Assembly (NCBI RefSeq): GCF_965363235.1
Contig: NC_134846.1
Span: 24,686,218-24,750,217, forward strand
DNA length: 64,000 nucleotides
Source: Mytilus galloprovincialis
Lineage: Eukaryota; Mollusca; Bivalvia; Mytilida; Mytilidae
Direction of reading: 5' to 3'
Below the pieces are notes generated by a model, which did no database searches, was not told the DNA's origin, and saw only the letters and a program-made list of their open reading frames with translations. Positions 58,799 to 64,000 of this stretch are shown here, piece by piece (the first letter of the stretch is position 1; each line of letters begins with the position of its first letter). The translations under genes and the position numbers were made by a program.

Positions 58799-58836
58799 TG
58801 CATTATTATATCTCACGAAAATCTTAGAAATATAAT
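58799..58836. repeat. Left inverted terminal repeat, DIRS element B
   Basis: Perfect 38-base partner of 54343-54380. The adjoining 58660-58798 is also complementary to 48119-48262. Confidence 0.88.
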
Positions 58837-58844
58837 CACGGTAA

Positions 58845-58966
58845 CAATAACGCAGGGTAACTGTAGACCGAAATATTATTGTTATATTCGTAATTAATCG
58901 GTTCCTTATCCAAACCTGCATTCCGGCAATTAGTCTCCAATGTAACCGTAGCCAGTGCCTTTCTTT
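58845..58966. repeat. Right arm of outer inverted repeat around the DIRS block
   Basis: Reverse complement of 47214-47395: reads ATTAATCGGTTCCTTATCC, CTGCATTCCGG and CCGTAGCCAGTGCC. It abuts the left end of element B at 58836, as if B had landed in it. Confidence 0.8.
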
Positions 58967-59273
58967 TTCCCCCGGAAATTATCCGTCACCAAAAATTAAA
59001 CCAGGTATTACTTTTTAAGGCAATCCCACAAACGTTTTGATTACGAAAAATGGCAGCCCCCATGTAAAAATTTAGTAGTGGCTGTTTATGTTTATTTCAG
59101 ACGTATTTTGAGGAATTGAAATCCAGATAATTGGTAAAATTACAACAATTTGGCATAATCATAATGTAAATATTTAAGTTTTGACTCGAAAGTTTATTTG
59201 TTGTGCTAGCTGTTGTAGACCTTTAGTTATAAAGGTGGTCTAACTTAGTAACTAGTTGAGTTAGGGAAGATCC

Positions 59274-59350
59274 TCTTCTTTGGCTCAATTGGTTAGAGCG
59301 TTGCCTTAATATCCCAAGATTGAGGGTTCGAATCCCGTTGGTACCATCCA
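59274..59350 (+). pseudogene. tRNA-like sequence with intact A and B boxes
   Basis: TGGCTCAATTGG (59281-59292) matches the box A consensus, and GGTTCGAATCC (59325-59335) is a perfect box B. The D-stem GCTC/GAGC pairs. The acceptor stem (TCTTCTT against TGGTACC) does not pair and the anticodon stem has mismatches, so it is not a working tRNA. It is a tRNA pseudogene or the head of a tRNA-derived SINE. Confidence 0.7.
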
Positions 59351-59800
59351 TAGATTTGCATAACATAGCTTTTTGAAGGTTTTATTCCTTGTTTGAACAA
59401 TTTATACCTTAATATAAATATAAAAATTTTAATATATACGGAGACGTTGGAGTGATTGCACTTTGTTAGTATTGTATAATTTATAATTTAAGTTCATTTA
59501 TATGTTTTGGAGTTGAGTATGAGCTCAATTTTCACTGAACTAGCATACATTTTTGTTAACAGTGGAGTCCCCGGTGTCCGCGCCTCCCGTGATATCGCGC
59601 ATTAGCTGATTTCGTCTTATATTTATATCAACACATTAAAACATACAAAATCATTCTTGTTATTGTTTTAGCCTTCTGAAGGGATAAAAAAGAATAAAAT
59701 TGATAAGTTCAAGAATTAATAATAACTGCAATTCCGTGATTTACCACATTTGGTTAATTTCCATTTAAAAAGTTACATCATCAGATAAAATTTGTTATAT
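59351..59800. other. Gene-free stretch
   Basis: Nothing supported; a short GC-rich patch (GGAGTCCCCGGTGTCCGCGC) is at about 59562. Confidence 0.4.
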
Positions 59801-59804
59801 TTAA

Positions 59805-60101
59805 CCCTTTCCTCCATTATGACGCTTTTTGACGCCACCCCCTTTACTCCATAATGATGCCTTTTGACGTCTGTGTAGTACCTCAGTTGAAATGCTTTGA
59901 CTACAAAATGTCTGCATCAGACTTTAAACAGTTTGTATCCAATATGAAAAGAATATTTATGAGAATATCTGACTTGAATTTCATTGATGAAATATTCGTT
60001 TTCACAATGCATAAATACTTTAAACCTGATGATTTTTTTTATTGAAAAAAATCCTTATGCGAATCAAGTTTGTGAAGAAAAAAAATCCATGGAGGAAAGG
60101 G
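59805..60101. mobile_element. piggyBac-type MITE, perfect 13-bp ends, TTAA site
   Basis: TTAA on both sides (59801-59804, 60102-60105) with ends CCCTTTCCTCCAT and ATGGAGGAAAGGG, a perfect inverted repeat. The body is 297 bp. A 63-codon frame (59854-60045) fills much of it but shows no recognised domain. Confidence 0.88.
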
Positions 60102-60486
60102 TTAAGTCATATTAATATCAGATTGAAATAATTTTTGCTCTGCATCCTTGGAAGTGTGTTTGGTACAAACTCAGCTATATTTAGTAGTATAAAATCTTTT
60201 TTATTCCAAATAAGCTATTTTTTTGAAGGCATGCGCGAAATCACCAGACATTAAAGGAACTCTCAGAACAGGGGTTTCCCTAATTTTGGACACACATTAC
60301 ACAAAATCTAAAGGATGAAACCATACAAACAAAAGATTTTATGAAATAAAAGTATGTTATGAATGTGTTCATGAATGAACATGTATGAATGCGGATACTC
60401 CGGACTGCACCATACATGATTTAGCAGGATAGCTGAATCTGCCTCCAGGTGAGGATTTTCTCGTGATATTGAAGACCAATTGGTCA

Positions 60487-60572
60487 GGTGTTTATCAGCT
60501 GTTTTCTGCTCTTTGATCGGGTTGTTGTCACTTTGGTACATTATGATGATTCCCTATTCCATTCTCAATTGT
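60487..60572 (-). repeat. Fragment of the AGAGACAACAACCCGACC family
   Basis: GCTCTTTGATCGGGTTGTTGTCACTTTGG followed by CCATTCTCAATT is the inverted family core, directly left of the TIR element at 60583. Confidence 0.55.
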
Positions 60573-60582
60573 ATGTATAGTA

Positions 60583-61449
60583 CAGAGATGCAAACAGTTT
60601 TTTTTTCCTGTCAGACATTGGGACCTACAGGGTACGAAGTTTTGCCAGACCCATCACATTTCTGCCAGACCTATATTTTCACTCAAAATAATCTATGTAA
60701 AAACTTTGTAATATGTCTATAAATAACAATGAAATGTAACTGTTTCCTGTTAAGGGGTTTCCCGAATTTTCCTGCTAAAAAGCACATGGCTTTCAACAAT
60801 TGTAAACAAAGCATTCAATTTTTGATCATGGATTACAGCTTTAATTAATTGAATTTGGATATAGATATTCAACTTAAGGTACAGTCAGGCAATGTTTTTA
60901 CTTTTTTCTGGATTAAACTAATTTGAAAGAAAAGTTTAAAAAATAAAATATATTGTGAATATTCAGTGACCCATAGATTTTTTGAACTCTGCTACGGAGG
61001 TTAAAGTTACGTCATTTTTCAAACCAATGGTGTGTATTCTCTGTTAAATAACTGCGTTTGATATAAATATTTCAATAAATTAACGATGTCAAACATACGA
61101 TTTCAAAACTGAAATTTATACTGCAAAAGGTTTTATTTTTATTTTTTAAGGAAGGATATTTGGAAGGTGTCCGGCTATAATAGTTATCATTAAAACAGTT
61201 TGAACTCCCGATTTCTATTATGTAATCGAAGCCTTGAATGTTGTTCTATCTAATCATGCAACGTGGTTGTAAATTCACAATTTTATAAACAAAATACTCT
61301 GCCAGGACCGACGGGGAATTAAGTTTTGGCTGACCCAAGCAGACTAAAATATTGACGGCCATCAGGTCCTGCACAGCAACGAGTTTTGCCGGACCTGCAT
61401 AAATTCTGCCCCTTAGGTCTGACAGGTCCGACGATTAGTTGCATCTCTG
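60583..61449. mobile_element. CAGAGATGCAA element, 6-bp target duplication
   Basis: Ends CAGAGATGCAA and TTGCATCTCTG are perfect 11-bp inverted repeats with ATAGTA on both sides (60577-60582, 61450-61455). The 867-bp body has related sub-terminal words (GCCAGACC near the left end, GCCGGACC and AGGTCCG near the right) and no transposase. It is hAT-like in its ends; the 6-bp duplication leaves the superfamily open. Confidence 0.8.
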
Positions 61450-61726
61450 ATAGTAACGCAATAAACATTTACACAAGTGACAATACTTTATATAATAGAC
61501 ATGGGGTAACACAAATGACAGAATAACACCATTATTATCTGAATAACACTTGTAATAACTAAATAACACTTGAAATTTTAGTATTAGCACATATTGGTGA
61601 CTTTTAAACATTCATGATTGATTATCAAATAATATTACATTATAAGAGTATTTTATACATGTAACTTAAAAATGATTTACAGAAAGCAGGTAAGTTCATA
61701 AAGATCATTATAAAGTTTATATACAT

Positions 61727-61800
61727 TTAGTGTGTACATGATCAGCCAACATGGCGACCAAGGATATCATAACGGTTGCCATGTTGGATATACACACTAT
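61727..61800. promoter_or_regulatory. Inverted pair of YY1-like sites upstream of PRPF31
   Basis: CCAACATGGC (61746-61755) and GCCATGTTGG (61778-61787) are a perfect 10-bp inverted pair, 22 bases apart. Each holds AACATGGC, close to the YY1 core AANATGGC. The symmetry extends weakly outward (TAGTGTGTA near 61730 against TACACACTA near 61792). YY1 sites are common near transcription starts of housekeeping genes such as splicing factors, so a promoter or 5' UTR role is inferred. Confidence 0.45.
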
Positions 61801-62023
61801 AGAAGAAGAAGATGCTTTATTTCCATCAAATGGGCTCACAAGGAGCATAATATAACATCCTTATATATTTATTACACCTCGATCACCACATAAAAAAGGT
61901 TAATCAGTATAGTTCAGTTGGAATACTGAAAATTAGACATGTACATGTTCTAATAGATTTCAGTCATGCACATTTATATTTTTTGTATTTTAGTTCTAAG
62001 TTTTTGAGAAACAGTTAAACAAG

Positions 62024-62200
62024 ATGTCTCTAGCAGATGAACTTCTAGCAGATTACGAAGAGGCAGGAGGGGAGGCAATAGAAGATGAAGCTGATATTGA
62101 AATGACTGATATTTCTGAAGTGGCTGAAGTCTCTGAAGAAGTTGACTTCTCAACAAAGGACTCTGTTAGATCAGTAGCAAAACTAAGGGATAGCCAAAAG
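62024..62200 (+). CDS. PRPF31: PRPF31 coding exon 1
   Basis: 59 codons ending RDSQK, donor CCAAAAG|GTTATA, phase 0. The exon itself begins at 61994 after a TTTTAG acceptor, with a 30-base 5' UTR part. Confidence 0.9.
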
Positions 62201-63489
62201 GTTATATATGATTTATATGATGACTGAAGCTCCTTAAAATCCACCCAATCAGCAGGCTACAATTTACTTCTTTGTTCTCAAAAACCACAAATGTAGTTTC
62301 AGTTTAAATCATTATTTAATATATGCCGTTAGCTACTATATATTACATTGAAATATTTGATAAGCATAGGAAACCAACTGACCTCAAATGAATTTTTCAG
62401 TATGCACATATATAGCTGTTTCATAGTGTGGAGCTAAATAGGTTCAGTTCAAGTTAGGCATACCTTGTAATGATTTTAAACATCCACAAATGCCTACCTT
62501 CTTGTTTCTATTTAACATATTTATTTATATCCCACATTTTAATATGATCTGACCTGAACAATTTGCTGTTAAAATCTGCCGGTACATGTAGAACCGTAGA
62601 AGCTACTTTGACATACTTATTTGACTGTAAGCAAATAATTTGTGGTAATAAATATTTTACATTTATTTCCCATTTCTGTGGGAGATGTGAAGATTTGTTC
62701 ACCCAAGAAAATTCTTATTCCGAGGGCCCTGCCCGAGGGAAATATGACTTTTCAAGGGTGAAGAAATCTTTATATCTCCCTAAGTCAAGGGAAATGAATG
62801 TATCATGTGTATATTCCACTGCCTATACTTTGTTTACTACTAAGTACCTGAAAATAAAATATTCATTTACATTTTTCCAAACCGCTTGTTTTCATAAAAA
62901 AAACACGAGGTAATTTAAAACATTGATAAACAGTACCGATCAAAAGATAATTATATATTAATTTTGTTTTTATTTTACGTCTAAAATAATTTGTATTAAA
63001 GAATAAACAAAGATGTGAGTTAAATTGTTGTGATTTTATGAAAACCTATAAACAAATACATGATTCAGATATCAGAATATGAGCACTTTTTTTGGGAAAA
63101 CTCAAGTAGTCACAATATTTGAATAATTGACACGAAAAAACTTCACAGTAATGTCAGAATTTACAGTATTTGAATTTTGTAATTGCCTTATATTTTTGAA
63201 CAAGTTAAAGATCAAGATATTTTTTTTAACAAAACATAAGTATTTTGGATATAAGGAAGATATGTACATGTATAAGAAATAGGCTTGATACTAGAAGATT
63301 TTTTACTGAGTGAAATGATGCAATCTTGCTTTCCATCAATCAAATTTCTATGAAGACTGCATTATTGAAACAATTGTAGGGATTGACATGCCTTAATCAC
63401 ATTTATACTAAAATTTGTATATTGTTTTCAGCTGAAGGATGTCATGCAGCAAGTTCAAGTATATGCCACTCAACCAAGACGTAAAAAAG
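62024..63489 (+). CDS. PRPF31: PRPF31 (U4/U6 snRNP protein Prp31), 5' part; continues past the window
   Basis: The protein starts MSLADELLADYEEAGGEA, almost the same as human PRPF31 (MSLADELLADLEEA), followed by an acidic segment and DSVRSVAKLRDSQK (human DSVKTIAKLWDSK). Exon 2 gives LKDVMQQVQVYATQPRRKK, the start of the helical region before the Nop domain. PRPF31 binds 15.5K and U4 snRNA and links U4/U6 with U5 in the tri-snRNP, in the nucleus. The Nop domain and C-terminal part lie beyond 64000. An AG acceptor at 61992-61993 implies an upstream non-coding exon; a strong donor (GCAG|GTAAGT) at 61689-61690 is one candidate. Confidence 0.92.
62201..63431 (+). other. PRPF31: PRPF31 intron 1
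   Basis: GT-AG intron of 1231 bases. A 116-codon open frame (62563-62913) has no recognised domain. No repeat is clear to the eye. Confidence 0.7.
63432..63489 (+). CDS. PRPF31: PRPF31 coding exon 2
   Basis: 58 bases, acceptor TTTTCAG|CTGAAG, donor AAAG|GTAGAG, phase 1 out. It continues the frame of exon 1 exactly. Confidence 0.85.
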
Positions 63490-63641
63490 GTAGAGAATAC
63501 AATTTTGTACAATAATTTTGGTTAAATGTCAGCAATCCTACAATACAACTTCTCCTGAGTTCACCTTACAGTCTTCAATAATGGACAATCATCTAAATAT
63601 ATGACCTTCATATAAATGCCCCCTGAGTCCAATCTAATTAA

Positions 63642-64000
63642 AAACCGATCTCTCATCGCTCCTGTTTCTGATATGTTGCGTGGGAGATCTAACGAAACTG
63701 GCTTTGAGGTCACATGTGAGTGAACTAAAAGTTATGAATTTATAAAGATATGCAAATGAGTTGACGACCTATTAATAAGCCAATCAAAAAAGTTTATGAA
63801 TTATTTTGACTGACGATTTCGTCGTAAATAAAATGAGTTACATCCCTTTGCCTTACATTAAACTTCCAAGATCGTGGAAGACTCAATTTCATTGGTCGAA
63901 AAAGACACACCTACGAGGTCACTCACATGTGACCTCAAAGCGGGTTTCGTTAGATCTCCCACGCGACATATCAGAAACAGGAGCGATGAGAGATCGGTTT
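63642..64000. mobile_element. MITE with ~83-bp inverted ends in PRPF31 intron 2
   Basis: The left end AAACCGATCTCTCATCGCTC, then TTTCTGATATGTTGCGTGGG, is mirrored up to the window edge by CGACATATCAGAAACAGGAG and GCGATGAGAGATCGGTTT. Arms are about 83 bp with very few mismatches. The element is at least 359 bp and may end exactly at 64000. No coding capacity. Confidence 0.8.

Larger units (their letters stand above)
48039..58836 (-). mobile_element. DIRS-type retrotransposon B, split by element A
   Basis: Coding core and perfect 38-bp inverted terminal repeats occupy 54343-58836 (4494 bp). A further terminal block, 48039-48262 plus 54258-54342, is complementary to the left end and to itself and lies beyond the right repeat. 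Element A (48486-53789) sits inside that block. Parts on the minus strand: gag-like frame, RT plus RNase H, and tyrosine recombinase, the DIRS set. The coding core looks whole, with perfect terminal repeats, so it appears young. Confidence 0.8.

Noticed and set aside
59274-59350. Functional tRNA gene
   Set aside because: Acceptor and anticodon stems do not pair; only the pol III boxes are intact.
62563-62913. 116-codon frame in PRPF31 intron 1
   Set aside because: It lies wholly in an intron, with no domain and no sign of an exon border.
1-64000. CRISPR arrays, operons or a prokaryotic system
   Set aside because: All supported genes are spliced eukaryotic genes or eukaryotic transposons; the tandem arrays lack repeat-spacer structure.

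Overview
The window reads as nuclear DNA of a bivalve mollusc, probably a mussel (Mytilus-like). The reasons are AT-rich sequence, spliced genes with GT-AG introns, very dense non-autonomous transposons, and several repeat families I recall as typical of mussel genomes (for example the one ending TAGGTGGGGCATAAAA). The species cannot be fixed from the sequence alone.

Two host genes are supported. (1) On the minus strand, 16003-29886, eight coding exons join in perfect phase to a 1025-residue protein. It starts with an extended PHD (ePHD) zinc module of the PHF11/PHF6 kind, continues with a long acidic, serine-rich exon holding three ~31-residue tandem repeats, and ends in a C-terminal region I do not recognise. 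(2) On the plus strand, from 62024 to the window edge, are the first two coding exons of the spliceosome factor PRPF31. A perfect inverted pair of YY1-like sites lies about 240-280 bases upstream of its start codon.

Layout. 1-16000: no gene; a large inverted-repeat (foldback) element (1436-6880), a GCCGAAGATTTT minisatellite, a dimeric ~120-bp satellite and dispersed repeats. 16003-29886: the ePHD gene, its introns filled with DNA transposons, several with readable target-site duplications. 30400-34000: more small DNA transposons, including a piggyBac-type MITE. 34255-37380: an Ngaro-like tyrosine-recombinase retrotransposon fossil with an SGNH-hydrolase frame and split direct repeats. 37700-39915: a broken LINE. 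40000-47000: repeats and otherwise empty sequence. 47214-58966: an inverted-repeat-bounded block with two DIRS-type retrotransposons. The younger-looking one (48486-53789) seems to lie inside the terminal block of the other (48039-58836), and both share the same unusual terminal layout. 59000-64000: a tRNA-like sequence, a piggyBac MITE, a TIR element, then PRPF31.

No bacterial-type features (operons, CRISPR, ribosome binding sites) are expected or seen. The most unusual items are the uncharacterised architecture of the ePHD protein, the shared hairpin-bounded ends of the two DIRS elements, and a set of CAG...CTG transposons that make 5-bp target duplications.
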